Source: Molossus alvarezi
Taxonomy: Eukaryota; Chordata; Mammalia; Chiroptera; Molossidae
Direction: 5' to 3'
Assembly (NCBI GenBank): GCA_037176705.1
Contig: CM073886.1
Span: 87,207,501 to 87,271,500, forward strand
Length of the DNA: 64,000 nucleotides
Notes under the pieces: model-generated
Told to the model about the DNA's origin: nothing
The model's input: only the letters and a program-made list of their open reading frames with translations
Database searches by the model: none
Shown: positions 15,201 through 29,900 of the stretch, in pieces
How positions within the stretch are numbered: the stretch's first letter is position 1
Layout: each line of letters begins with the position of its first letter
Position numbers and translations under genes: made by a program

Positions 15201-18200
15201 CATTATATGTCAAGTGTTACAATATTTAAAGATGACTGTGATATGTTAAACGTGCACATTGTAGATTCTAGAGCAGGCACTAACAGCTAATAAACCAACA
15301 GTAGAGATGAAATGGAATACTAAAAAATACTCAAATGCAAAAAAAGTCAGGAAAAGAAGAAAAACAAAGAAGAGATGGAATAAATAGAAAGCAAATAGCA
15401 AAACAATAGATTTGAACCCAGTCATATCAATAATTACATTAAATGTACATGTTCTAAATACTCCCATTGGAAAGCATTGTCAGAGTTAAAAACAAGACCC
15501 AACTGTGTTGCCTACAAGAAACTCACTTTAAACAAAGTCACAGATTAAAAGTAAAATGATTTCAAATAGGACATAGTGTAAAAACTAATTATGGAAAAGG
15601 TGCAGTGGCTATATTAATATCAGATAAAGACTTAAGAATAAGGAATACAATGAGGGATAAAGAGGGACATTTTATATATTCTCTGAATATGAAAGAGCAA
15701 AGGGCAAAGAATGATCAAGACATACTTCTGAAGAAAAATAATAGGGAAACCATAAAGAGACGCAAATATAAAAATGTGTTCAACATTATTAGTAATTGTA
15801 TTGTCAAAAAATTAAATTTGGACAAGACCGAATTTATTGATTTATTACTCATCTATGCTAGTGGAAATGTAAACCAGTACAACCACTTTGCAAAAAGCTT
15901 TGCACTATCTAGTAAAATTGAATATGTGCAAATTCTATGACTCTACAATTCTGTTTTGTTATATATCCTAGAGAAACACACATGAGCCCTAGGAAATATG
16001 CACAAGAATGTTTGTAGTAGCCTCAATTGAATTTGCAACACTCTAAAAACAACCCAGAGCCCTGGCCAGTTTGGCTCAGCGGTTAAAGCGTCGGCCTGCG
16101 GTCCGGAGAGACCCGGGTTCGGTTCCCGCTAAGGGCACGTACTTCGGTTGCAGTTTGTCCCCGGCCCTGGTTGGTTGTGTGGGTGGCAGCCACTCGATGT
16201 GTCCCTTCACGTCGATGTTTCTCCCTCTCTCTCCCTCCCATTCTATCTGTACAAAAAATGGAAAAATATCCTCGGATGAGGATTTTAAAAAATTAAAAAA
16301 AATAAAATAAAATAAAATAAAATAAAATAAAATAAAATAAAAACAACCCAGATATTGAATCATGGAATGGATAAATTATTATATATTCACAAAATAATAT
16401 ACCATATAGCAGTGAAAACAAATGGACTGCCACTCTACACATAATTAAGAATGAGTCTCAAAAACAATGTGGAGCTAAATATGCCAACCACAGAAGAACC
16501 AGGCAGTATGCTTCCTCCTATTTGCACTTCAAGAATAGGCACAGGCCCTGGCCAGTTTGGCTCAGCGGTTAGAGTGTTGACCTGCAGTCCAGAGAGACCC
16601 AGGTTCGGTTGCCGCTAAGGGCTCGTATCTTGGTTGCAGTTTGTCCCCGGCCCTGGTTGGGTCATGTGGGTGGCAACCACTCGATGTGTCCCTTTCATAT
16701 CGATGTTTCTCTCTCTCTCTCTCCCTCCCACTCTATCTGAACAAAATATCGAGAGAAAAAAATGTACTTGGGTGAGGATAAAAAAAAAAAGTAAAATGGT
16801 TAATGTATGAATTTCATTTCAAAAAGCAAAAATTAAGCAAACATACTAACAAGACAATTACCACTTTCTACAAAAATTAAAACTTGTATGGAGAGGGGAA
16901 ATAAATCCTAATTGACTACATGTTCACCTATGCACAGCATTTACACAGTCATGATAAGTAAACATATAGAAACTTTTGGTTAGGTCAATAGTTTTACATT
17001 ATAACTATAATGAGAGAAAGGCTAAATGGAAAGAGTGTCGTGAGAGCAAGGGGATAAAAGGATAAAGACTCATCCTCCAGAGTATGAATCAGAGGGATGC
17101 GCAAAGATGAATAAGAAAGTGAGGAAGAAAACAAGGAACGAATCGTTTTAAAGGACATAGAAATTCAGACACTGAGCGTTCTTTCCACTCACTTAGGAAA
17201 ACATTTGGTATGATCTTCTAGTGGGTCATCACCTTCCACCCAGTTTTCCAAACATCCTTCACAGAAGAAACACTGGACAATGTCCTTGATACCTAGATTG
17301 AAGGAAATTCAATCAGTGCTATATTTCTGATCGTATATTTCTCAGTGAGACAGGTAATAACCACCAGGCCTTTATTAGCAAGACCCTACTTACATTTCTA
17401 ATCAAATTTTGTGACAAAGTCACAAGTTGGGTCACCAGTGAGGCAATATTCTATACAGGAACAATGGAGTAATGAGCAAATAGTCATGGATGCTCCTGTG
17501 TACCATGCATTTTGGTGAACACCTTACCCTCTCCGTGTCCCATCCTCTTTCTACGGAGAAGGAGATGTGCAAATTCGAGTGTGGAATTAAAGCTCCATGA
17601 AGGAAGATATTTTTTGTTTTGCCCACCAATGAATCTCATGGACTTAAAAGAGTGCCTAGAAAGTATTAGGCACTCAATAAGTTTAGTGATGAAATCAGAA
17701 AGAATATATTTGGAGCTCAGGAGAAAAAAAATATGAGCAAATGTTGCAGCCCTTGTGTAAGCTCATGAAAAATCAAATGCCTCTTATTACATTATTGCCA
17801 GATTTATTCCACTAGAAGTAAGAGCACGTCTCCTTGTGAGGCTATATTTCTTTGGGAGAAAAGCAGCATTTGAAAATACCAAAGGATTGAACTATACGTG
17901 GAACATCCATCCTCTCCTCCCACACTTGACCCCTGTAGGCACTGCAAAGGGAGCCTCCCTTTGTGTCTGCATGAAAACATGAGGTCCTAGAGCTGGCAAG
18001 ACCCTAAGAGGGTCAGATGATTAGGATTTGTGGGGAGAGGTGGAGGTTTGAAAAAGAAGAGGGTGAGGACACTGGACAGAGGGTCTTTGAGGGAGGCTGG
18101 CAAGAGGAAGACAGAATAGAGAGAGTAGGGACACTGCCTTTCCAAATGCTTAAGATTGTGAGCCATTAAGATTTTTTGTACCTTGGAAGATTTTTGTTAG

Positions 18201-20959
18201 ATAACGTGACCGCGACATTCCCGTACTCTGTTCTGCTCTGTGATATTTGTGGTATCTACTTGACTTCTCAGTAGAAGATTGGATGGACCTCCACTGTAAC
18301 TCCATTTGTGTGTTTGGTCTGAAGAAGGCCAGCAAGGAACCAAGGAAGGGCTCGATATCCTTTCTCGGATCCTTATTGTACCTCGGGCAGAGAGTCAGCT
18401 GAAGGGAACCAGCCTACTCTTTGTGATTACAGAGTGGAACTTCCTGATGACTAGAAGCTAAAGAGAATACCCTGAGCTGATGGAAGATTCTTCATTTAAA
18501 AAAGTATTTCCTGATTTCCTCTTCTGAGGAGAGAGTGTCAAAGACTGCTTCTCCACACTCCCAGTATCACTCATTCTTCCACAGTAACAGAATCCCCAGT
18601 TTTTAGCTGGGTACATTGCCACTCAGGAAAAAGAAGAAATGTACCAGCTTCTCTTATAGCTAGGTATGGCCATCTGACCACTAAGTTCTGGTTAAAGAGA
18701 TAGAAGCAGAAGGGTCATGTGACAGTTTTATTGCACTTTGCTTTAATGCGCTTCACAGATGTTACATTTTTTACAAATTGAAGGTAAGACCCTCCATCAG
18801 CAAATAGATTTATGACTTGCTTATTGTGATAGTTGCTTTACTGCAGTGGTCTGGAACTGAATCCGCAGTATTCCCAAGGTCTGCCTGTACTAATGTATAT
18901 GTCTTCCTTAAAAATAATGTGGCATAAAGCTAACTTTTGAAAAATGGAGGATACCTGTACTTGTCTTCATTGTTAGTGTAGACCTTAAGGCTTCAATTTG
19001 GAGCTTCTCTACCTAAGGGAGTTGTAGAAAACTGGGAGAGGCCCTGGCCAGTTTGGCTCAGCAGTTAGAGCGTCGGCCTGCGGTCCTGAGAGACCCGGGT
19101 TCGGTTCCCGCTAAGGGCACATACCTCGGCTGCAGTTTGTCCCCGGCCCTGGTCGGTTGTGCGGGTGGCAGCCACTCAATGTGTTCCTTTCACATCGATG
19201 TTTCTCTCTCTCTCTGTTCCTCTCTCTCCCTCCCACTCTACCTGAACAAAAAAAAAAAAAAAAGAAAAAATGTCCTCGGGTGAGGATAAAAAAAAAAAAA
19301 GAAAACTGGGAGAGGATTTCTGATACAGCAAGGAAAAAGGAAAAAAAAGGAAAGACTAAAAGAGTAGAGATTGTTGAGACTAGATAAATACAAGCTCAGG
19401 ATCATGAAATGTATGTGGGGTTTGAATGAGCAGCAAGGCAAACACTTGATACAAACTACTGACTCACCTGTGTAGAAAAAACCTGCTTTGGCCAGAGCTG
19501 CAATGCCCACAGATGTATGGGGCCAATTCTTAAAAGAGTCCAGTCGTAGTTCTTCGTTAGCAAAGATGCTGTCATTGCAATAAGCTTGAATAAAAGGTAT
19601 ATTGTGAGACCAGCCAGTTTTGATATTGCAAGTATCGGTGTTCAAGTTATCACTTCATATTTACAGGTAGAATGATATGATGTTTGGAATGTGCTTCAGT
19701 ATAATTGGAGGAGGGGTTAAAAGAAACAGGGGTTTAGGTGAAGCAAGAATGACCATGTATCAAATTGTTGAAGCGGAGTAGTGGATATATGGTGAATACA
19801 TATGATTATACTATTATCTTATTTCTGTATATGTTCAAAAAATTTTTTATAATAAAACCTTTAAAAACGATCTCTTCATCATCTAGCATCAGAATAAAAC
19901 TAACAAAAAACTAAAGGAGATATCCCCTACTCCACAATTTAGTGTCAAAATTTGAGAAAGACAAATTTTCCTTGTAGCTCCGTTAAGAGCACACAGATTT
20001 ATTTCTTGCCCTTTGGGGTGTCCACTCTATGTAGTGGTCTCCATTAGACTTCCCATCTTAGGTGGGCTCTGGGGTTTGGTTCCCATCATCTGTGCCCTAT
20101 AAGGACTTAAAAATTAAACCTAGCCCTGGCCTATTTGGCTCAGCGGTTAGAGCATCAGCCTGTGGTCCCAAGAGACCTGGGTTCAGTTCCTGCTAAGGGC
20201 ATGTATCTCGGTTGCAGTTTGTCCCCGGCCCTGGTTGAGTTGTGTAGGTGGCAGCCACTCGATGTGTCCCTTTCACGTCGATGTTTCTCTCTCTGTTCCT
20301 CTCTCTCCCTCCCACTCTACCTGAACAAAAAATGGAAAAATGTCCTCGGGTGAGGATTAAAAAAAAAAAAAAATTAAACCTACATTAACTTGGTTTTGCA
20401 AATTTTCTAAAGATGAAAGCTTGCTTCGATGTTCCACTTAACCCCAGGATTCCTGCCGACATTTCATTTTTAATCTGCATTTGAGTAATGTATTGGAAAA
20501 ATCTGTCTTTTCCTCCGGTGTCTCCTTTGCTCTCACACTACACAACACCTGACACCGGATGTATGGTGGTTTCCCCCACCAAGCAATTCTGACACCAGCT
20601 GGGTGTCCTGGAGTTTAACTCAGTTCTGACACTTTACCTGGAGGCAGCGTCTCCACAAGGCTGCTGGGCCCAGTTGAGGGCTCAGTCCCACAAGACTGCC
20701 CCACTTCACCCGCTTTGTGCAGTGGCTCACAGAGCTCAGAGAAACACATGTTTAGTAGTCTGTTAAGGATATGACAAAAGATGCAGATGAACAACTAGAT
20801 GAAGAGATAGGGTGAGGCCTGGGAGGGCCCCAAGAATGGGAGCTTTTGTCCCCATGGACAAAACAAACAAAAGATGCTCTAGTACTCTTATCACCTAAGA
20901 AAGTATGAGGGTTTTAGGAGCCCTGAACAGGAACTGGGGGCATATATATATATATACAT

Positions 20960-20994
<35 letters not shown>

Positions 20995-23900
20995 TATATA
21001 TATACATATACATATATGTATATATATATTTTTTAAATCTCAATTTCTTAACAGACAGCGATCCATTTAAGAATGTTTTCAAAACCATTTTATCTAGAAA
21101 TGTTAGTAGTTTTAAGGCAAGTGTCATTCAGGGACCTAACCCCACCATATTGTCCTATGCTCATTTATGCTAAAAAATATATATATATATATATATCACT
21201 CCAGAAGACAGAAATCTTATAAAAATAAGTTCTAATGACTATGTCACCATAAAATGAGGAAGAAAATGGAACAGTTGGGAAAAAAAAAAAAAAAGAATGA
21301 GGACAAAAGAAAAACAAAAGGAGTAATAAACAAGCAACGCCTTTGGAATATATCTGAGTGTTTACCTGATGCCATAGGTAAATCTCTCTTGACCCAGGAA
21401 TTCACAAAATGTTCCCCCTGAAGAAAATTAATTTTATTTTTTACTTTGACTTAGATTATACACATGTCTATGAATAAAAGTTGAAAAACCTCCCCCAACC
21501 CCCAAATTGGACTGAGTGGTAGGGTTGTTAGAGAGTGTTCTTTAAATTTTTGTTTCTATTAATGTTGGAATTTTTTATTCAGTGCAAAAAGAAAACAGAA
21601 CCCTTGAATGTTCATTTATATCTAACAGGAAGCCTTCTGGAGTCACTGTTTCCAGAGATCTAGCTCCAACGCTCATTTACATGTAGATATCACAGATATA
21701 ATTTGACTAATGAGGAAGTATGGATTCGGAAAGGGATTAGGTATTGAGCAACTGATCCTTCTCTGATAGCTGCACCCAATTTCTTTCTCAAGAAACACTT
21801 CTCCCCCACTTCCAGGCCAAGTTCTCTCTGCAGGGTTCTCACATTCTGAGTCATGTTAGCCAATACATTCCGTTTTTTGCTTAAGCTAATTTGGGTTGGG
21901 TTTTCCATCACCTGCCACTAGGTAATCCTGACTAATAGTTATAGAGTAACCAGCTAGGAGCCAGTAACTCTGAAGCCCTCTGCGGCGACGGTGACAGGGC
22001 CCCAGTATCTTATCCAGGCATTCAGATGGGGCAGTCAAGGGAAGCTAGAGGAGGTGGCCTCGGTCAAAGAGGAAGAAACTGTAAGGAAGGCAGACAGACC
22101 AATCAAAAGCCAATCCTGGAAAAAAGATTTAGAAGGGCTCTCGTTTAGCAAGAGAATGAGATTTTCTTCACTCTGCCAGATGAGAAATAGGGGTAGGAAA
22201 GTAGGGAAGAAGAAAGTAGAGTCCATGACCACCACCCCCTCAAAAAAAAGCCTACCCTCTTCTAATTCAGATATCACTAGGTAATCAAAAGCCAACTTGA
22301 GGGGAAAAAAATGCTGTTATAAATTACCGTGACACCAACAAATCCCTTGTAGCTTTGAATATACTGGGCAATTTCCTCGGAGGTTTTCTTACTTTGAAGA
22401 AATTCACATCTGCAATTAATAAACATAATTAAAATTTATTCCAATACTGTAATAGAGATGTCCTTATCTTTATTATTGCAGTGATGGTTACACCAATGAA
22501 CATTTTTTAAAACTTGCTGAATTGGCCCAGCTGCTGTGGCTCAGTGGTTGAGTGTTGACCCATGCACCAAGAGGTCACCAGTTCAATTCCCAGTCAGGGC
22601 ACATGCCCAGGTTGTGGGCCAAATTCCCAGTGGGGGACACTCAAGGGGCAGCCAATCGATGTCCTCTCTCATCAATGTTTCTATCTCTCTCTCCCTCTCC
22701 CTTCCTCTCTAACATCAATAAAGAAAAGATAAAAATAAAAAACTCACTGAACTGTACACTTAAAATTGGTGAATTTTATTAAACTTTAATAATACTGTCA
22801 AAAGATTTATCCCAAAACTTATTTAAGAGAATCATCATTATTCTCACATAATTATTCTTTATTTCTATTAGTGACAGCATGAATAATTTAAAATTAAATC
22901 TTCAGATCATCTTTTCTCTTGAAACAAAATATATAATACAACCAAAGAGACTAATTTACAGTAATACATAGGCTGGAGTTTTTGTTAATTAAACTGTGGA
23001 GAATAAAACTAGTTCCTGTAACCATATGAAAGTTACTGGTAATAAGGAGAACTATGTAAAATAATATATTTAAATTTCATCTACTGAACAAAACACATCA
23101 CTGTTCACTGAAAAAATAGAAATTTAAAATTTTTTAGAAACAGTATATTAAACACCATTTAAAGATCACATTTCTTTCCACAATAGAGGAGCAATTTTTT
23201 AAAAATATGTTTTATTGACTTTTTTTTTTTTTTTTTGAGAGAGAGTGAGGAAGAGAGGGAGAGTGAAACACTGATCGGTTGTCTTCCGAATGCACCCTGA
23301 CCAGGAATCAAACCCGCAACCTGGGTATGTGCCCTGACTGGGAATCAAACCATTGACCTTTCAGTGCATGGGAAGGTGGCTCAACCACCTGAGCCACACC
23401 AGCCAGGGCTAGAAAAGCAATTTTTAAAACCCTCTAATTCACATTTAAGGTTTCTAGTGGTGGTGTAGTAACAAATGGACTGGGAATTAGGCCAGAACAT
23501 TAGTCCCAGTTCTGCCACTCGGGGAAGTGACCAATCTTGCCAACATTCTCTTGCAATCATATTAGAACATGAACTCCATTCAAGATCATATAGAGCCACC
23601 ACTCTGGACAGCCAGGGTGTGGAGGAGAGACTGTTCCACAGCGAGACCGTGGATTGCCCTACAAGCTGGACAGGCCAGGACAGAGGCTGCTTTCCACAGG
23701 CCCCCTCTTAGAGACTGATTGTAATCGATGTTTATTCTGACATAAATCAGCACCCCTGCAACATGCTGGTCCCTAGAGCAGGTTGTTGTCCTGACTTGGT
23801 CAAGCATGTAATTTCCATATGCGGTGGCATTCACGTACTAGTTCTGTACAACCCCCCCTTTACTCCCTATATAATTCTCTGGCACCTGCTAAGTGGTGTG

Positions 23901-26900
23901 GGGATCCATCTTACCTTGCTGCTGCCCATGGCATGCCTCATATGTAAGTTTCCCTTAATAAACTCCATTATGCCCTGGCAGGTTTGGCTCAGCGGTTAGA
24001 GCATCAGCCTGCGGTCCAGAGAGAACCAGGTTCGGCTCCCACTAAGGGCATGTACCTCAGTTGCAGTTTGTCCCTGGCCCTGGTTGGGTCATGCAGGTGG
24101 CAACCTCTCAATGGGCCCCTTTCACGTCGATGTTTCTCTCTCTCTCTCTCTCCCTTCCACTCTATCTGAACAAAAAATGGAAAAATGTCCTTGGATGAGG
24201 ATATAAATAAATAAATAAACAAACAAACAAACTCCATTAAGAGTGGCCAGCCTCTTTCTTCCATCTTTCCTTGCCTTCCACTGCGGGAGGCAGACTTTCA
24301 GTCTCTGGGCTTTTCCCTGGGTCTGTGTGTAGCAACACAGGGTCCCCAGTATGCAGGTGCACAGGTCTTCCCAGCATTGCCTTAAGCCTGCACATAACCT
24401 TCCTTGCACATGATGGATGGAGTTGTGCCCTGCCCACATGCTTAGTATGGATTGAGGAGGCACTCAACACATGGTACTTTCTTCAATAAAATCAGCTTAC
24501 GTTTGTTGATCACTACACTTCAAAAAGTGTAAGCGTACTCTCAGACATGTTGTCCATAGTTTAGAAAAGAAGCAACAAAGCTAGTCCAAGCAGCTAAGGA
24601 TAGAGCAATCAACAAGACACTTGGGGATTCTCAGTTCTAATTCCAGCTCTGAAATGTATTGGCTGACCATGTGCAAACAGTGGCAGAGGGAAGGTGCAAT
24701 GGTCGGTCATCTTCACATAATACATGACAGTTTGTGCAAGACATCTACTCCACAGAACATTATAATCCTCACAACAACCCTACAAACCATGTATTATCAC
24801 CTGCATGTTTACATATGAGACTCAGAGTAACCTATGTAAGGTCTGGGAGTTAGGAAGCAGCTCTACATATCTCCTCAGCTTCTGCACTCTGCCTTGCCCT
24901 TCCCAGCACCAGCAGGTCTTAGCTCCTTCCCTCTCTGAGGCTGGTACTAGACTGATAACTTCTCTCCTAGGCATCTTACCTTTCCCTCAGCCCCATGTCA
25001 GAGAAGATGTATGAGGGCCACTCCAGACAGGATGTGCCACTCTAGTTGGTACTAGTCATATGATGGTCTGTGTGGATGGTGTCACTGGGAGTTGTCCAGT
25101 GTATAACCCAATGACACTAGGCACAGTGGACCTGAGTATAAGTGAAGCCTGAACTGAGGCCAGAGCTGAGACAGGTGCCCAGAAGCCACAAATACTGAGC
25201 CAGGGCTGACGCTCATCTGGTACATACCCGTGTGGTACTTGTCTACAGAGTATGATCGGTTGGGCCTATTCTGATTAGTCAAGGAGCCAGAGTGACCTTC
25301 AAAATATTTAGCAATCTGACTTCAAACATCCCTTTAATTGTCTCATTTGCTTGCCAGGAGGAGCTTTTCTCTCTCTTCCTCCCTCCCCGTCTCTCTCTCT
25401 CTCTCCCTTTCCTCTCCTCCTTTGTTCCCTTCCTTCCTCCCACCCACCCCTCACTTTTGCTTTTCAAGTTCAAAATACACATTTGTTTCCAAAAATTTAA
25501 AAACAGAAGTGAACAAAGTAAAATATGAAAATCTCTCTCCACTTTATCTCTTTATAAACCCAAACCCAGATAGATCTATTGGCTCATGTCTTTTCATAAC
25601 TTTTTCTACATATTTTTAAACAAGTCTGTATATAAGTTGAGTGGCTTTACACATTTGTAAGGGCTTACACTATACATTATTTTGTATATTGCTTTTTTCA
25701 CTTAACATATCATAGACATCCTTTCATTTCTGTGAGCATGGCTGTCCATGTTCAAGATGACTTATAAACATAAATAACTGCTCAGTTATCCTGTGGTTGA
25801 CCTATGATCCAACCAATAACTTCTTTGCATGTAGTAGGTATATAAAAAATATTTGTTAAAGAAACAGAATATGAGCCCTTGCCGGTGTGGCTCAGTTGGT
25901 TGGGCATTGTCCCATGTACCGAAGGGTTGCATGTTCAATTCCTGGTCAGGGCACATGACCAGGTTGTGGGCTTAATCCGGGGGTGGGGGGTGTCGCTGCA
26001 GAAGGCAGCCGATTGATGTTTTGATCTCACATCAGTGTTCTCTCCCTCTCCCTTTCTCTATCTCTCTTGCTCTCTCTCTAAAACTCAATTAAAAATCTTA
26101 AAAAGAAATAGAATATGAGCCTGATCACATTGTTAGATCCAACTACTAGGTTATAGGAAATAGAAAAATATGGAATAACACCACAGAAAAAGATTCAGCC
26201 AAACCTATAGTGTAGGGAATGTTATAGGACAGATTACATGGTTTCTTTAACAAATAAACGACAAACAAAAGAAAGGAAGGAATCTATCAGTTAAAAATCT
26301 TAAATTAAAAAAAACTGAATGTAGTACGTATGTAGATCTCGTTTGGATTCTGATTCAAATTAACCAACAGTACCTCCAAACTCATTTTATGAGGCCAGCA
26401 TAATTCTAATTCCAAAACCAGAAAAAGATGCTACAATGAAAGAAAACTAAAGGCCAATATTCCTGATGAACATAGATGCCAAAATCCTGAACAAAATACT
26501 AGCAAATCAGATCCAGCAATACATCAAAAAAATTATTCATCAGGACCAAGTGGGATTCATCCCAGGGATGCAAGGCTGGTACAATATTTGCAAATCAATA
26601 AATGTGATACACCACATAAACAAAATGAAGAATAAAAACCACATGATCATATCAATAGATGCTGAAAAAACATTCGACCAAATCCAGCATCCATTTCTGA
26701 TAAAAACGCTCAGCAATGTGGGAATAGAGGGATCATATCTCAACATAATAAAGACCATATATGAAAAACCTACAGCCAACATCATACTCAATGGGCAGAA
26801 ACTAATAGCATTTCCCTTAAGAACAGGAACAAGACAGGAATGTCCACTTTTGCCACTCCTATTTAACATTGTACTGGAAGTCTTAGCCACAGCAATCAGA

Positions 26901-29900
26901 CATGAAGAAAAAATAAAAGGGATTCAAATTGGAAAGGAGGAAGTGAAACTGTCATTATTTGCAGATGACATGATATTATACATAGAAAACCCTAAAGACT
27001 CCATCAAAAAATCTACTAGACTTAATAAATGAATTGGGCACAGTAGCAGGATACAAAATTAACATAAAAAAATCGATGGCATTCTTATACACCAATGATG
27101 AACTCACAGAAAGAGAAACTGAAAAAACAATCCCATTTACTATCATGGCAAAAAAAATTTAAGATACCTAGGAATAAACTTAACCAAAGAAGTAAAGGAC
27201 CTATTTGCAGAAAACTACAGGACATTGGAAAAATAAAATAAAATAAATAGAGGAAGATATAAAAAAGTGGAAGCACATACCCTGTTCATGGATTGGAAGA
27301 ATTAACATCATTAAAATGTCCATATTACCCAAAGCAATCTAGAGATTCAGTGCAATCCCCATCAAAATACCAACAACATATTTCACAGGACTAGAACAAA
27401 TACTTCAAAAGTTAATATGAAAGAAAGATCTCTTATCCTTTGAGATGACATGAGGGACCTGGAAAGAATCATCCTAAGTGAAACAAGCCAAACAGAGAAA
27501 GACAAGTATCATATGATCTCACTTATTTGTGGAATATAATGAACATAACAGTCTGAGGAATGGAGTAGTCCCAGAGATGTGGAAGTGGGGTACAGACTGA
27601 CAATCCCCTGAAGAGGGGATGGTGGGGGAGAGATAAACCACAGAACTTATATGCATGTATGCATGAACAGTGGACATGGACAACAAAGCTGGGGACAGGG
27701 CAGGGAGGGAGGGGGAGGGGGGAATCAGTGGTGGGGGGAGAAACATCTGTAACAAAAATTAATTCATAAAAAAATAAAAAATAAAAATAAATTTAAAAAG
27801 TTCATATGGGGAAAGAAAAAATGGCGGCGAAGTGAATGGAGCGACCCAGACCGTCTCCCAAGACCAAACTGGATTTACAACGAAAATAAAGGCAAACCGT
27901 CAGGAAAGGGCAGCCAAAAGACACCTTGGAGGACCACTTAACCAGAAACACCCACTCAGTCCTGGTAGGCTTGCGAGGACGGGAGAGGGGACCGAGAGCC
28001 CAGGGTCCGCAGTGGCCTGGGCAGGGGCCAGGGAACTAGAGGGGAGGTTAATTCCACCACCTTTCTTCCCACCGTGCACGGCCCTGGGAACTCTGTAGCC
28101 GGCTAGGCTAGGCTCTCCGCTGAAGCCGCACAGACTCCTGGCCCCCAGGGAACTGGGTGGGACCAGGGAACTCGGCGGGACCGGGGAACTAGGCGGAAAG
28201 TTAATTTTACCGGCTCCCTTCCCGCCGTGCACGACCCTGGAATCTCTGTAGCCGCTGAAGCCGCACAGACTCACGGCCCCAGGGAACTCGGCAGGACCGG
28301 GGAACGCGGTGGAAAGTTAATTCTACCTTCTCCCTCCCCCCCGTGCACAGCCCTGGAAACTCTGTAGCCAGCTAAACTCTCCGCTGAAGCCCCACAGACT
28401 CCCAGCCTCCAGGGAACTGGGCGGGATTAAAGAGGGTCCTCCCTGGTGCATCCAAACCCAGGAGAGGGAGCCACAAACAGCAAAACACCAACACCCACTG
28501 GGAAAACTTGGCAGACTCCAAAGCCCATTGTGATAACGAAAATGGTGAGAAACAGAAACAAAAGCCAAATGAAAGATCAAGAGACCTCTACAGAAGATGA
28601 AATAAATGAGGTGCAGTTAAGCAAGTTAACAGAACCAGAATTTAGAGCCATGATGTTGCGGAAGCTCAACAGCATGTCTAAGGACATGAGCAACATGAGT
28701 AAAGACATAGAAATGTTGAAAATAAACCATCTGGAAATGAAAAACCAACAGGAAGAAATGAAGAATGACATATCAGAAATGAAAAACACACTGGAAGGTC
28801 TAAAAAGCAGAGTAGGGGAAGCTGAGGACCGGATCAGTGAATTAGAAGACAGGCTAGAAGAAATCAACCAATCAGAAAACCAAAAGGAAAAAAAGATTAA
28901 AAAACAAGAAGAGAGCTTAAGAGAATTGTGGGACAACTGGAAGCGTAATAATATTCGTATCATAGGAGTCCCTGAAGAAGAAGAAAGCAAGCAAGGGCTA
29001 GAGAATATATTTAAAGAAATAGTGACAGAAAACTTCCCTAATTTGGTGAAGGAAGAAGGCATTCAAGTTCAAGAAGCTCAGAGAGCCCCAAGTAAGAAGA
29101 ACCCAAACAGGCCCACACCAAGACACATAGTAATCAAACTGCCAAAAATTAAAGACAAAGAGAGAATCCTAAAAGCAGCAAGAGATAAGCAACAGGTTAC
29201 CTACAAAGGAACCCCCATAAGGCTCTCAGCTGACTTTTCACAAGAAACATTACAGGCTCGAAGGGAATGGCATGAAGTAATCAAGGTCATGAAAAACAAG
29301 GATCTGAATCCAAGACTACTCTACCCAGCAAGGCTATCGTTCAAAATAGAAGGTCAAATAAAGAGCTTCCCAGACAAAATAAGGCTAAGGGAGTACATTA
29401 GCACCAAACCAGCACTGCAAGAAATGTTAAAAGGACTGCTGTAATTACCAGGAGAAATGGGAAGAAAAATAGAACCACACTAAACAAAAATGGCAATAAA
29501 TAAGTACATATCAATAACCACCTTAAATGTAAATGGACTGAATGCTCCCATAAAAAGACACAGAGTAGCTGATTGGATAAGAAAGCAAGACTCATCTATA
29601 TGCTGTTTACAAGAGACCCACCTCACAACAAAAGACTCACATAGATTGAAAGTGAAGGGATGGAAAAAAATCTTTCAAGCAAATGGGAAAGAAAAAAAAG
29701 CTGGGGTAGCAATACTTATATCTAATAAAATAGACTTCAGATTGAAGGCCATAACTAGAGACAAAGAAGCCCACTACATAATATTGAAAGGATCTATCCA
29801 ACAGGAAGATATAACCTTGATAAACATATATGCACCCAATATAGGAGCACCAAAATATATTAAAAAACTATTGGAGGACTTCAAAGGAGAAATCGATAGC

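Noticed and set aside
16059..16131. tRNA genes
   Set aside because: VES heads have tRNA-like A and B boxes but are followed by the SINE body and are not intact cloverleaves; no stand-alone tRNA gene was seen.
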